Source: an uncultured Pseudomonadales bacterium
GTDB lineage: Bacteria > Pseudomonadota > Gammaproteobacteria > Pseudomonadales > Pseudohongiellaceae
Assembly (NCBI GenBank): GCA_905478195.1
Contig: CAJQHM010000037.1
Span: forward strand, 1 to 64,000
DNA: 64,000 nt
Direction: 5' to 3'
Shown: positions 19,202 through 29,130 of the stretch, in pieces
How the letters are laid out: each line of letters opens with the position of its first letter
Position numbering within the stretch: the stretch's first letter is position 1
The notes under the pieces: generated by a model
Seen by the model: the letters and a program-made list of their open reading frames with translations, nothing else
Told to the model about the DNA's origin: nothing
The model's database searches: none
Program-made: the position numbers and the translations under genes

Positions 19202-20557
19202 ATGACAGAGAGATCTCTTATGAGTAAAAAGCAAGTACAAGGAATGAAAGGAAAAAAAGTACAGGGAATCAATGAGCTCTATAGCAAAGACCCGATAGCG
19301 GCTGATAGAACGCTATGGGGCCGGGAAAGCAATCCTGTCAGTCGACGTGGCTTTCTGAAAAAGAGTGGGCTCATTGCCATGAGCACTGCCTTGGGCATGA
19401 CTATCCCCTTTTCGCGATTTATGCCAGCGGGTCTGATTCCTGCCGCATTCGCCGCTGAGGGCAGCGCCCTGCAGATACCTGGCAAAGACGGACTGATAGT
19501 ACTCAATGATCGCCCGATAAACGCGGAGACTCCCGCACACCTATTGGACGATGAAATCACACCGAATAACCGCATGTTCGTTCGCAACAACGGCGTAGCA
19601 CCCGAGAACATTAATGCGGATACCTGGCAATTAGAGATAGGCGGTGAATCTGTTGATAACCCAACAACGTTTACCATCGCAGAACTTCGTGAGCGCTTCG
19701 AAACGGTTACTCTGCAGCTACAGTTAGAGTGTGGCGGTAACGGTCGTAGTGAATTTGTACCGGGCGCGAGCGGCAATCAATGGACTACCGGCGCGGTTGG
19801 CTGCCCTACCTTCACCGGTGTGCGGCTACGCGACGTGCTTAATTATTGCGGCGTACTCGGTGACGCCGAATACATTGGCTACCATGGCGCCGATACGCAC
19901 CTCAGCGGCGACCCTAGTCTGGACTCCATATCTCGAGGCGTGCCTATTGAAAAGGCGCTGGAGAGAGAATCACTCATCGCCTGGGCTATGAATGGCGAAG
20001 ACATACCTGTGCAAAATGGCTATCCACTGCGGCTAGTCTGCGCAGGCTGGCCTGCCTCAGTCTCAGGCAAATGGCTAAATCGAATCGATATCCGCAATCA
20101 GGTTCACGATGGCGAGAAGATGTCTCCGCCTTCCTATTCGGTACCAAGGTCTCCAGTTGCACCTGGTGCGCGAGTAGCGAACGAGGACATGCGCGTAATC
20201 GAGTCGATGCCGGTGAAGTCTCTGATTACTTTCCCGCAATCGGGTATTACCCAGAATATTAGGGAGAGGATGGTAGTGCGAGGCCACGCCTGGGCAGGCG
20301 ACAACCAGGTAGCTGGCGTATTCATCTCCATCGACTTCGGAGCCACCTGGCTGCCTTCTGCGCTGGCAGGTGCGGCGAACAGATTGGCCTGGCAGAATTG
20401 GGAAACCTGGGTTCAGTTTCCCGAACCTGGCTACTACGAGGTCTGGGCTCGCGCCATGGATCTTCAGGGCCGCTCGCAGCCCATGGTTGTACCTGGCTGG
20501 AACCCGAGGGGCTACTTGAACAACGCCTGTCATAGGGTGGCCGTACAAGTCGTTTAA
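19202..20557 (+). CDS. Sulfite-oxidase-like molybdopterin-dependent oxidoreductase (Tat-exported)
   Basis: SRRGFLKKSG Tat motif; LQLECGGNGRSEF (Mo-ligand Cys region); C-terminal Mo-co dimerisation-like domain. Confidence 0.85.
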   Translation: MTERSLMSKKQVQGMKGKKVQGINELYSKDPIAADRTLWGRESNPVSRRGFLKKSGLIAMSTALGMTIPFSRFMPAGLIPAAFAAEGSALQIPGKDGLIVLNDRPINAETPAHLLDDEITPNNRMFVRNNGVAPENINADTWQLEIGGESVDNPTTFTIAELRERFETVTLQLQLECGGNGRSEFVPGASGNQWTTGAVGCPTFTGVRLRDVLNYCGVLGDAEYIGYHGADTHLSGDPSLDSISRGVPIEKALERESLIAWAMNGEDIPVQNGYPLRLVCAGWPASVSGKWLNRIDIRNQVHDGEKMSPPSYSVPRSPVAPGARVANEDMRVIESMPVKSLITFPQSGITQNIRERMVVRGHAWAGDNQVAGVFISIDFGATWLPSALAGAANRLAWQNWETWVQFPEPGYYEVWARAMDLQGRSQPMVVPGWNPRGYLNNACHRVAVQVV

Positions 20558-20582
20558 CTCATGCACTAAAGTTGTTGTAATA

Positions 20583-20969
20583 TTGGACACAGAAAAAATG
20601 AATAGTAGATCGAAATTACTTTGGCTGACGGCAACCATGCTTTCGATTCCGCTGCTGGGCTCAATAGGCAGCCTAAGTGCTCAGGAAAGTGGTGCACCAG
20701 GCTCATTGGCTCAAGAAGAAGGCTGGCAGTTGGTCCGCGATACCTGTACCGAGTGTCATTCCAGTCAAATTATTGTGCAAAACTCTGGCAACCGAGAGGT
20801 ATGGAAGAGCCGCATTCAATGGATGCAAGATTCCCAGGGCTTGGGTGAATTGGAAGCAGAGATCGAAGACTCTATTCTTGACTACCTGGCGGCGAACTAC
20901 GGACAAAAGACAAGCTCTAGACGCAGCGCCCTACCAGCTCATTTAATGCCGGCGACCGCAAAGCCCTAA
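20583..20969 (+). CDS. Monoheme c-type cytochrome, probable electron acceptor of the upstream oxidoreductase
   Basis: Signal peptide and one CTECH heme motif; immediately downstream of the sulfite-oxidase-like gene. First codon of the tracked ORF is non-ATG or an internal Met may be used. Confidence 0.75.
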   Translation: MDTEKMNSRSKLLWLTATMLSIPLLGSIGSLSAQESGAPGSLAQEEGWQLVRDTCTECHSSQIIVQNSGNREVWKSRIQWMQDSQGLGELEAEIEDSILDYLAANYGQKTSSRRSALPAHLMPATAKP

Positions 20970-20976
20970 AGACGCT

Positions 20977-21483
20977 ATGACTACAGATCAACTCTCCATG
21001 TTCGAAGATGACAGCGCAGAAGCCTCCAAGCCTGCGCCGAAGTTCAAGACGTTCAGTGTTTCACTAAGCAGGACGATCGTCTCTCCCGCCGAGAAGATTT
21101 TTGATCGCTGGCTAATCCCTACCTTCGTCGGCAACTGGATGTTTGGCGAACACCTTGGCAATGAAAAGGTGGTTGACCTGCAGAACGAAGTCCGGCCCGG
21201 TGGCACCTTCAACTACCTTATCAAGCGCAACGGCAAGGAAGTGCTGCATGACGGAGAATACCTGCAGATAGACAGGCCCAAACGTTTGAGTTTTAGCTGG
21301 AGAGAGACCGCAAAAAAAAATGCGCACAAGAGCAAGGTAAGCCTGACTCTCGATCCCCAGGAAGGAAAAACCAAGCTCAGGCTTTCACTGCAGATTGACC
21401 AATCCCTCGAATACTACGGCGAGGAAATAAAGCAGCAGTGGGCTGAGCGGCTTAAGACACTGAGCGCTCTACTCAGTAAATAG
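20977..21483 (+). CDS. SRPBCC/AHSA1-like protein
   Basis: 168 aa; FSVSLSRTIVSPAEKIFDRWLIPTFVGNWMFGE...VRPGGTFNYLI. Confidence 0.78.
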   Translation: MTTDQLSMFEDDSAEASKPAPKFKTFSVSLSRTIVSPAEKIFDRWLIPTFVGNWMFGEHLGNEKVVDLQNEVRPGGTFNYLIKRNGKEVLHDGEYLQIDRPKRLSFSWRETAKKNAHKSKVSLTLDPQEGKTKLRLSLQIDQSLEYYGEEIKQQWAERLKTLSALLSK

Positions 21484-21491
21484 GCACCTAA

Positions 21492-22910
21492 CTAACGCCC
21501 TATCTGCGATGCCTGGGCCTCGCGAATCGTTTCCTGTGCGGCCAGCGGCAAAATATAGCCGTCCGCAAGATTCCCCTCCACCACTTCCCTTACTGCGCGC
21601 ACATAGGCTTCATGAGTCGGGTACAGCGCCTCCAGTGTCGCCTGATCGAAGGGTTGATGCGACCCATAGAGAAAACAGAAGCGATTACTTCCGCTGTTCA
21701 TACCTGTATTTTTGGCCGTGGCGACAACATGCTCGGCCAGACGAATACCACCGAGGACGTTGCCGTATTCATCACGGGCAAACTCCACCTGAGGCATCAT
21801 CCGTTTTAGCCGCAACGGATCTGCTGATGGCGGAGGTACGTCGTCGCGAACCCAGGCCACTAAATGTTCAAACGCCGCATTCATTACATCGCGAAAAGGC
21901 ACGCGAGAATAGGGTGGCAGCTCACAGGCCTGATCTCGCGGCTGGACGTTATCGGTAGAGACGCCTTCGCGTAAGTTTCTAACTCTGGCGTACTCGATCT
22001 CAAAGGGAACATCCACATGAGAGCTGCCAGCTACTTCCCACTGCCGAAACGTGTCGGTGTCTGGCTGCGGGCTAGCCGCACGGCGCATCATATCGGTCTC
22101 TGCCATTATCTTGAAGATCTTGACCGGCTGGTCGTCACGGATACGACCGCCACCGCCGTGAACCATGACACCATCGAAGACAGGTTCCAGCGGATGTATA
22201 TTATTAAGATAGGTCGCGAGACGGCTTGCCGATTGGGAATGGCCGGTAGCTATAATCTGCTCGGCCTTCAGCCCAGCCAGAATATCCACTTCACCGACTG
22301 CGGCGGATTCGCCTACTCGATTTATGGCCTTGCCTACTGCCGAAAAAATATCGTAGGAGAGCTCATCCTGAGTCGCCATGCCGTCGTGAGTCACGTCGAG
22401 AGAACCATAGCGCTCTGCGCTCCAGGCCCTCATGGTATCTATGCCCATTTGCTGCGCGGAAACAACCACGTAGGCATAGCCATTGCGGATGAAATGGCTA
22501 CCCGACTGCCACCAGTCGATGTCTTTGTCCGGGCCGCCAGTCACATTGATCCATTCGACGACCACGATGCCATTGAACGCGGAAGGCTCAGGCCTGCGTA
22601 CGACGAGGCGCGTCTTATAGCGATGATCACTGTCAATGATGGCTGCCGTCTCGAGCTCGGGATTGCTATAGCGATTCGCTCTGCCTTCTATAAAGTACTC
22701 TTCTTCTATATAGGCGGCATCCGCAAGCCCAATCGCACTCGCGCTGTAGATGGTATTAAGCGTTCCACTCCCAGCCTTATCCGCAGGAATAGGACCGCTT
22801 ATTGTGGCCGCGGGTACTTGCGCGACAGCCTGTACCGAGCATAAAAAGAGAGAGACTAGGGCGTATGCTCGCCGCGTTAGCTTGCCTTTACTCGACCCCA
22901 TACGAAGCAC
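21492..22910 (-). CDS. Exported alpha/beta-hydrolase-domain protein
   Basis: 472 aa; signal peptide; GIVVVEWINVTGG, IIATGHSQSASRLATYLN (GxSxS), C-terminal HVDVPFE. Confidence 0.65.
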   Translation of the reverse strand: MLRMGSSKGKLTRRAYALVSLFLCSVQAVAQVPAATISGPIPADKAGSGTLNTIYSASAIGLADAAYIEEEYFIEGRANRYSNPELETAAIIDSDHRYKTRLVVRRPEPSAFNGIVVVEWINVTGGPDKDIDWWQSGSHFIRNGYAYVVVSAQQMGIDTMRAWSAERYGSLDVTHDGMATQDELSYDIFSAVGKAINRVGESAAVGEVDILAGLKAEQIIATGHSQSASRLATYLNNIHPLEPVFDGVMVHGGGGRIRDDQPVKIFKIMAETDMMRRAASPQPDTDTFRQWEVAGSSHVDVPFEIEYARVRNLREGVSTDNVQPRDQACELPPYSRVPFRDVMNAAFEHLVAWVRDDVPPPSADPLRLKRMMPQVEFARDEYGNVLGGIRLAEHVVATAKNTGMNSGSNRFCFLYGSHQPFDQATLEALYPTHEAYVRAVREVVEGNLADGYILPLAAQETIREAQASQIGR

Positions 22911-22951
22911 TCCTTCAAACGATTCTGATTATAGTTTTATTCAGCCGCAGT

Positions 22952-24667
22952 CTATTGCCACGAACTGACTAGTTCATCGTAATCCACGGTAATGCCCTGT
23001 GGCTTTTCATTCGCCAGCTTCGGCTTTGGTGCACCGGGCTGATTTAGCCAGTATTCTCTGCTCTGAGGCTCATTCAGTTTTGGTCCGCACTCACCCAACA
23101 CGCCGGCTCTCTCTAATCTCTGCATCAGGCGCTCTTGCGCTACGGCAAGTGCTGTCATCGCCTCCTGTGGAGTCTTGGCACCGGAGGAGGCATCACCAAT
23201 ATTCTGCCACCACAGTTGAGCGAGTCTCGGATAGTCAGGTACGTTTGTTCCCGTAGGCGTCCACTGCACTCTTGCCGGCGACCTATAGAATTCGACAAGA
23301 CCACCGAGCTCGACTGAGCGCTCGCTAAAACTCTCATGACGAATATCGGAATCACGAATAATAGTCAGGCCTATATGACTCTTCTTCAGCGAGACAGTCT
23401 TCGAGGTAACAAACTGCGCATAGAGCCAGGCTGCCTTGGCCCTATCTACTGGCGTCGACTTCATCAGCGTCCATGAACCCGTGTCCTGATAGCCCAGTTT
23501 CTGGCCCTCTTCCCAGTAGGCCCCATGAGGTGAAGGTGCCATACGCCATTTCGGCGTGCCGTCGTCATTCATCACCGGCAGACCCGGCACTACCATGTCA
23601 GCAGTAAACGTCGTATACCAGAAAATTTGCTGTGCGATATTACCCTGAGCAGGGACTGGCCCTGCCTCACTGAAGACCATGCCTGCAGCCTCAGGTGGCG
23701 CATAGCGCTGCAACCAGTCCACGTATTTAGTCACCGAATAGACGGCGGCAGGGCCATCTGTCGCGCCACCGCGTTCAACTGCAGAGCCTACAGGCCGGCA
23801 TCCATCTACGCGCAGACCCCATTCATCTACAGGAAGACCGTTAGGGCTGCCCTTATCACCCGCTCCGGCCATAGACAACCAGGCATCGGTGAAGCGCCAG
23901 CCCAGAGATGGGTCTTTCTTGCCATAATCCATATGGCCATAAACTTTCTGGCCATCTATCTCGCTCACATCGTTGCTAAAAAACTCTGCGATGTCCTCAT
24001 AGGCAGACCAGTTTACTGGAACACCCAGTTCATAACCGTATTTGTCAGCAAACTGTTGCTTGAGGTCTGGATCAGTGAACCAGTCATAGCGGAACCAGTA
24101 GAGATTTGCAAATTGCTGATCGGGCAGCTGATAAACTTTGCCATCTGGCCCGGTAGTAAAAGAAAGACCGATAAAATCTTCCAGATCCAAAGTTGGAGAT
24201 GTCACGTCGCTCGCCTCAACGGCCATCCAGTCAGTTAAGTTACGGACCTGCTGATAGCGAAAATGCGTACCGATGAGATCTGAGTCGTTCACATAGGCGT
24301 CGTAGATGTTTTCACCGGATTGCATCTGAGTCTGCAGCTTTTCGACAACGTCCCCCTCGCCTATCAGATCGTGAGTCACCTGAATTCCGGTAATCTCAGT
24401 AAACGCCTGTGCCAGCACCTGAGCCTCATACTCATGAGTCGTTATGGTTTCAGAAACCACCTTGATCTCCATGCCGGCGAAGGGCCTGGCTGCATCGATA
24501 AACCACCGCATCTCTGCTAGCTGTTGCTCACTCGTCAGGGTAGAGGGCTGAAACTCGGGAAGCCACCGCTGCGCATCCTCCACATCCGCAGAGCTTGTCA
24601 CTAGGGTACTGAGAAATACCGCAGTACAAAGCAGCGTTTTTGGAAATCGTAGATCACGAGCAATCAT
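22952..24667 (-). CDS. glpV: Glycerol ABC transporter substrate-binding protein (GlpV-like)
   Basis: 571 aa exported solute-binding protein (family 1 style) in the glpD-glpSTPQ-DUF2160-glpV gene order. Confidence 0.75.
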   Translation of the reverse strand: MIARDLRFPKTLLCTAVFLSTLVTSSADVEDAQRWLPEFQPSTLTSEQQLAEMRWFIDAARPFAGMEIKVVSETITTHEYEAQVLAQAFTEITGIQVTHDLIGEGDVVEKLQTQMQSGENIYDAYVNDSDLIGTHFRYQQVRNLTDWMAVEASDVTSPTLDLEDFIGLSFTTGPDGKVYQLPDQQFANLYWFRYDWFTDPDLKQQFADKYGYELGVPVNWSAYEDIAEFFSNDVSEIDGQKVYGHMDYGKKDPSLGWRFTDAWLSMAGAGDKGSPNGLPVDEWGLRVDGCRPVGSAVERGGATDGPAAVYSVTKYVDWLQRYAPPEAAGMVFSEAGPVPAQGNIAQQIFWYTTFTADMVVPGLPVMNDDGTPKWRMAPSPHGAYWEEGQKLGYQDTGSWTLMKSTPVDRAKAAWLYAQFVTSKTVSLKKSHIGLTIIRDSDIRHESFSERSVELGGLVEFYRSPARVQWTPTGTNVPDYPRLAQLWWQNIGDASSGAKTPQEAMTALAVAQERLMQRLERAGVLGECGPKLNEPQSREYWLNQPGAPKPKLANEKPQGITVDYDELVSSWQ

Positions 24668-24732
24668 GCCAAACCCCTTCTAGTAAACGTCAGCCGCGAT
24701 CGAGACGCGACGCAATACAAATTATTAGTAGC

Positions 24733-25017
24733 CTAGACGAACAAAAAAACCAGCACTGCGAAGACCACACAGGCTGCAAGACCCCACCACAGATTCAAGC
24801 CGACTAGTGCCAACCATGCCATGGAGATAAACGCACTGCCTAACAGGGAGACGAATAGCCTGTCTCCCCGCGTAGTTTCAAAACGAAGAATGCCAACACG
24901 GGGAGCGCCACCGGGACTGAAATATTCCCAGACAGACATTACGATAAGCAGGCTAGCGATCACCGCAAAAAATATTGCTGTAGGCTGCGTCCAGGCCATC
25001 CAGGAGAGATCCATCAC
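24733..25017 (-). CDS. DUF2160 small integral membrane protein of glycerol ABC loci
   Basis: 94 aa, three TMs, MDLSWMAWTQPTAIFFAVIASLLIVMSVWEYFSPGGAPRVGILRFETTRGDRLF. Confidence 0.8.
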   Translation of the reverse strand: MMDLSWMAWTQPTAIFFAVIASLLIVMSVWEYFSPGGAPRVGILRFETTRGDRLFVSLLGSAFISMAWLALVGLNLWWGLAACVVFAVLVFLFV

Positions 25018-25452
25018 ATCCTTCTTCTATTCGGTTTTCTTGATATTTTAAGAGGGTGAGCTTAGCAAAATTTTACTCTCACCCCAATTGTTTATATGCC
25101 GCATCAACGGGGCACAGATCCTCCGATACATCCCGGCAAAGCAGCCTCGCCCAAGCGATTATCTGCCTCCTCGACGTCATTGCTCTCATTACCGTAAACT
25201 TTCTTATACTGGGGGTTGGCCTGTACAGCTTGATGGCTCTCTACCTGCTGTGAACTGGGCTGAACGCTCGCTACCTCGGCCATGATTATTTGAATATTCG
25301 GACACTAATGAGCGCCACCATGACTCGCGCACTTCCTGTCATCTATATTTGTATACTCGCAGGCATGGTAACCACTAGTTTTACCCTGCGCTTTCCTTGG
25401 TTACCTCAATGGATTCGTTTCAATAGGCTTCGCCCGTTTCGGATTCGCCTAC

Positions 25453-25483
25453 TAAAAATCTGGCTCCAACGATAAGGAGCCAG
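25453..25483 (-). terminator. Rho-independent terminator of the TolB/CehA-like gene
   Basis: Minus strand CTGGCTCC-TTATCGTT-GGAGCCAG-ATTTTT; perfect 8-bp stem plus T-tract. Confidence 0.8.
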
Positions 25484-25495
25484 ACCTGACAGCCT

Positions 25496-28021
25496 CTAAT
25501 TGAGTTTGCTGCGATAGACCTGACGTGCCTGTTCAAATTGCCCGAACACATGTGCCTTCTCCGACTCAGAGCGCCAACCTGGCCAGGCATCGGCAAGCTC
25601 CTGCAGCTTGTCGATCCAGCGAATTGCATAGTCAACCGATTGTGGATTACGAATCGGCTCGTCGCCTACCTGAAACCAGATCGGATTGGTAAATGCTTGA
25701 GCATAGCCTACATCCAGAGGAAATCGCTTATCCGAGTCACCCTCCGTGCGCAGATGGCACCAACCACTGCGCTCTATAGAATGCTCGAAGTCGATATTCA
25801 GACTATTGTCACTTCTTCGCAGCGGAAATGTTTGCACTAACTCACCATTGCAAACCAGCGCAATCTCTTCCAGTTCTGTAATAGAGCGCAATTGACCGGT
25901 AATGGTCACCTCACCTCCACCCGGAGGCAATTGAACAGTATCTCCGGGTAGAGACGTACCCACCTGCATCTCCAACAGGGGACCGGAGCTGACAAAGGCT
26001 CGACCACGCTTCAAGCCTGTAAACCAGGCATCCATGTTAAGGCCCAGATTTCCCGTGTAGACATAGGTGCGATAGGAGCCAAGCAGTTTGCTGCGATGCA
26101 GCGAGGATATGGAGTCTTCCCCCCCTGTTGCAGTGACCCGCAGCCCATTGTTCCATACGGCATACAGAGGATAGAAACCCGAGGTCGCAGAGTCTGACCA
26201 CTCCAGAGCATCGGTAGTACCCAGCGCCGCATCGACCATGAAGCCCTTGCCCCCGCCCAGATTGCCGTCCAGCGGGTCTGCCTCCCCCAGATAGGGATGG
26301 ACATAGCCGGTAATTGCTCCCTGAGCCTTCGCCTTGAGAAACATATCAGTATTACTGGGATAGAGACTTTCTACCGCCGTCCCCTCGTAGCCGGTCACGA
26401 AGGGCGAAATCAAGTGCTCACGCATTCCAAACATGAAAACGTGACCATAGAACGGAGGCCGATACTCCTGACCTACTACCACGATCTGATCTTTTTCAGA
26501 GATCGGATGTTGCCCGCCACCCGGCACGAAGAACTGATAGTCGAGGATACGATTGTCTTTGTTTGCCACCTGCTCCAGCACCAGATCCTGGTCCTCGGCG
26601 CGCGACATCATCATTAGGTTTTCCAGGGTGTTGTGCAGGTTGCCACCGTAGTTTGCGTGTACGTGAGTCGAGGCGCTGTACCAACCCTTGGCGCCCATAT
26701 CGGTCATCTGTTGCAACTCGACGGTCAGCTGCGCGACCGCGCCCTCTGCGATATCTACCTCAAGGCTCTGGGGTAGATACTCGAAGCCCTTAACCACATT
26801 CAGCGAGGCCTCACCCACGGGAAGCGTAAGCGTAAACTCACCGGCATTGTGAAAGATCTGATCTCCTCTCGTGCCAGCACGAGCATAGGCATCGTTGGGG
26901 GTATAGAACTTACCGTCAGCTGCCTGTAGATGAATACGATTATGAGTAAGATCACCACCCTCATCGACGACACGCACCTTTAAATAACCCATAGGACGTT
27001 TGAAATGCAACTCGCTCATCGGCACACGAACCAGCTTTCCACCGTAGGTCTCGAGTAACTGCAACTGCGCTAGTCCGCCCTCGTTAGAGATAAACGCTAT
27101 CCACTCACCGTCTGGCGACCAACGCGGATGAAAGGCATCGTGCTCGAAGAACGTCATCTTGTAGGGCTCGCCACCCTGAGTTGGCTGCACATAGAGATTA
27201 TTAAATTGATCGGCCGACCCACTAGTCGATGTGTAGACGAAACGACGCCCGTCTATAGAGACATCTGGCCTGGTGCGATATAAAGTCTGTTCGGCAAGGA
27301 CAGTAGTTGCCTGCAGGATTCCATCTTCTACCGCTGGCACGCGCAGCACATTGCCCGAGCCTAGCGGCACATTCCTGTTCGACACGATCAGCAATTCATT
27401 GCCGCCGGGCAACCAGGCCGGGGTGATATGCATATCACCGCTGCCGAAGTAGAGTCGATTGCTACCGTACTCATTATCGCGACTAACGGCGATCGGCTCG
27501 CCTACCCATTGTCCATCCGAGATCGCCCTAACGTACACATTGAAGTAGCCGCTGGGATTTGTAGACACGTAGGCAACCTTAGAGCCATCGGGCGAGAACA
27601 CCGGGTCGGTATAGACAGCCTGATCGTCGGTCAGACTATGAGACTCACCTGTCTGGATATTCAAAATCTCGAGTTGTATGCGCTGATGATCATAGTCAGC
27701 CGTATAGATAATCCATTGCCCATCCGGCGACCAATCGGGTGAGGAGTGATAAGCCTCGTTATAGGTAAGCTCATAGGCGCCACCGCTATCAGGGTCCACC
27801 TTCCAGATACTCCCCTGCATCGCTACCGCAATCCACTGCCCATCCGGAGACCAGTCCGGCGCCCAGGGTGTGGCACTAGGCGAAGGCGGAAAGTAGAAGT
27901 TATGCATATAGTTTCCACCGCTGCGTGCAGCCGGGTAGAAACGCGCCTGCGCCATTAGCTCCACACTAAGGAAACTCGCGGCGATGAATAGGACTAGAGA
28001 ATAAAGGCGAATCAGTTTCAT
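25496..28021 (-). CDS. TolB-like beta-propeller plus CehA/McbA-type (PHP-like) metallohydrolase domain protein
   Basis: 841 aa; repeats PDWSPDGQWI/FSPDGSKVAY/RWSPDGEWIAF, then GWYSASTHVHANYGGNLHNTLENLM and TGGEDSISS. Confidence 0.78.
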   Translation of the reverse strand: MKLIRLYSLVLFIAASFLSVELMAQARFYPAARSGGNYMHNFYFPPSPSATPWAPDWSPDGQWIAVAMQGSIWKVDPDSGGAYELTYNEAYHSSPDWSPDGQWIIYTADYDHQRIQLEILNIQTGESHSLTDDQAVYTDPVFSPDGSKVAYVSTNPSGYFNVYVRAISDGQWVGEPIAVSRDNEYGSNRLYFGSGDMHITPAWLPGGNELLIVSNRNVPLGSGNVLRVPAVEDGILQATTVLAEQTLYRTRPDVSIDGRRFVYTSTSGSADQFNNLYVQPTQGGEPYKMTFFEHDAFHPRWSPDGEWIAFISNEGGLAQLQLLETYGGKLVRVPMSELHFKRPMGYLKVRVVDEGGDLTHNRIHLQAADGKFYTPNDAYARAGTRGDQIFHNAGEFTLTLPVGEASLNVVKGFEYLPQSLEVDIAEGAVAQLTVELQQMTDMGAKGWYSASTHVHANYGGNLHNTLENLMMMSRAEDQDLVLEQVANKDNRILDYQFFVPGGGQHPISEKDQIVVVGQEYRPPFYGHVFMFGMREHLISPFVTGYEGTAVESLYPSNTDMFLKAKAQGAITGYVHPYLGEADPLDGNLGGGKGFMVDAALGTTDALEWSDSATSGFYPLYAVWNNGLRVTATGGEDSISSLHRSKLLGSYRTYVYTGNLGLNMDAWFTGLKRGRAFVSSGPLLEMQVGTSLPGDTVQLPPGGGEVTITGQLRSITELEEIALVCNGELVQTFPLRRSDNSLNIDFEHSIERSGWCHLRTEGDSDKRFPLDVGYAQAFTNPIWFQVGDEPIRNPQSVDYAIRWIDKLQELADAWPGWRSESEKAHVFGQFEQARQVYRSKLN

Positions 28022-28308
28022 AGAAATTCGAGCTCCAGGGTGCAGGCTTTAGATTTATAGTTTTTCTTATAGGACCAAGACTATACCAATATTCGTCGAA
28101 TCGCATCAGCCATCGGGGGACATCAGTAGAGGCATCTTTCTGATGCGGCCGTTGGCCTGCGGGGTACTAATCACTCACGAGCCTTCGGCTCGTATGGGGA
28201 GAACACTGTTCAAGAACTGCAAGCATCCCACGGTAATTCCATAGACTGTGTGACTTTTAGGCAAATAGACTTAGAACCCCGGCGCTGTGGGCGAAAAAGA
28301 AAACAGAT

Positions 28309-29130
28309 CTAGACACGACCCAAAGCGAAACCCTTGGCTATATGATTCCGCACAAAATAGATAACTAAAGCACCAGGAATAATAGTAAGAATACCCGCAG
28401 CAGCGAGCACACCCCAATCCAGACCCGAAGCAGATACGGTACGAGTCATAACAGCACTAATAGGTTTCGCGTCGGTAACGGTCAGAGTGCGCGCAATGAG
28501 AAGCTCGACCCAGGAAAACATGAAACAGAAGAATGCGGCAACGCCGATTCCCGGACCGATAAGTGGCGTAAATATCTTCACGAAGAAACGCGGAAACGAA
28601 TAGCCATCGATATAGGCTGTCTCGTCTATCTCTTTCGGCACACCGGACATGAAGCCCTCGAGTATCCAGACTGCCAGTGGCACATTGAACAGGCAGTGTG
28701 CGAGTGCCACGGCGATGTGGGTGTCGATCAGACCGAAGGCTGAGTACAGCTGAAAGAAGGGCAGCACGAAGACTGCAGGTGGCGCCATGCGGTTGGTGAG
28801 CAGCCAGAAGAACAGGTGATTGTCTCCCAAGAACTTATAGCGTGAGAAGGCGTAGGCCGCCGGTAGCGCGACGCTAACGGCGATGACCATGTTCATCGCT
28901 ACGTAGGTAAGCGAATTGATGTAGCCGTTGTACCAGGAGGGATCGGTGAAGATAGTGACGTAGTTGTCCAGCGTGAAATCCTGCGGCCACAGCGTAAACG
29001 TGGACAGAATCTCCTGATTGGTCTTGAAGCTCATGTTCAGCAGCCAATACAGGGGCAACATCAAGAACACTATATAGGCGGTCAAGCCGGTGCGCTTCAC
29101 CTTGAGCATGCTATTAGCAGAGATCGCCAT
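28309..29130 (-). CDS. glpQ: Glycerol ABC transporter permease (GlpQ-like)
   Basis: 273 aa; EGFMSGVPKEIDETAYIDGYSFPRFFVKIFTPLIGPG (EAA loop). Confidence 0.8.
   Translation of the reverse strand: MAISANSMLKVKRTGLTAYIVFLMLPLYWLLNMSFKTNQEILSTFTLWPQDFTLDNYVTIFTDPSWYNGYINSLTYVAMNMVIAVSVALPAAYAFSRYKFLGDNHLFFWLLTNRMAPPAVFVLPFFQLYSAFGLIDTHIAVALAHCLFNVPLAVWILEGFMSGVPKEIDETAYIDGYSFPRFFVKIFTPLIGPGIGVAAFFCFMFSWVELLIARTLTVTDAKPISAVMTRTVSASGLDWGVLAAAGILTIIPGALVIYFVRNHIAKGFALGRV

Noticed and set aside
22017-22844. 275-aa plus-strand ORF
   Set aside because: Fully antisense to the well-supported exported hydrolase (21492..22910); composition looks like a shadow frame.
23627-24238. 203-aa plus-strand ORF
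   Set aside because: Antisense to the glpV-like solute-binding protein.
25056-25475. Small plus-strand ORFs between the DUF2160 gene and the propeller terminator
   Set aside because: Overlapping alternative frames, poor start context, no motif; probably non-coding spacer.
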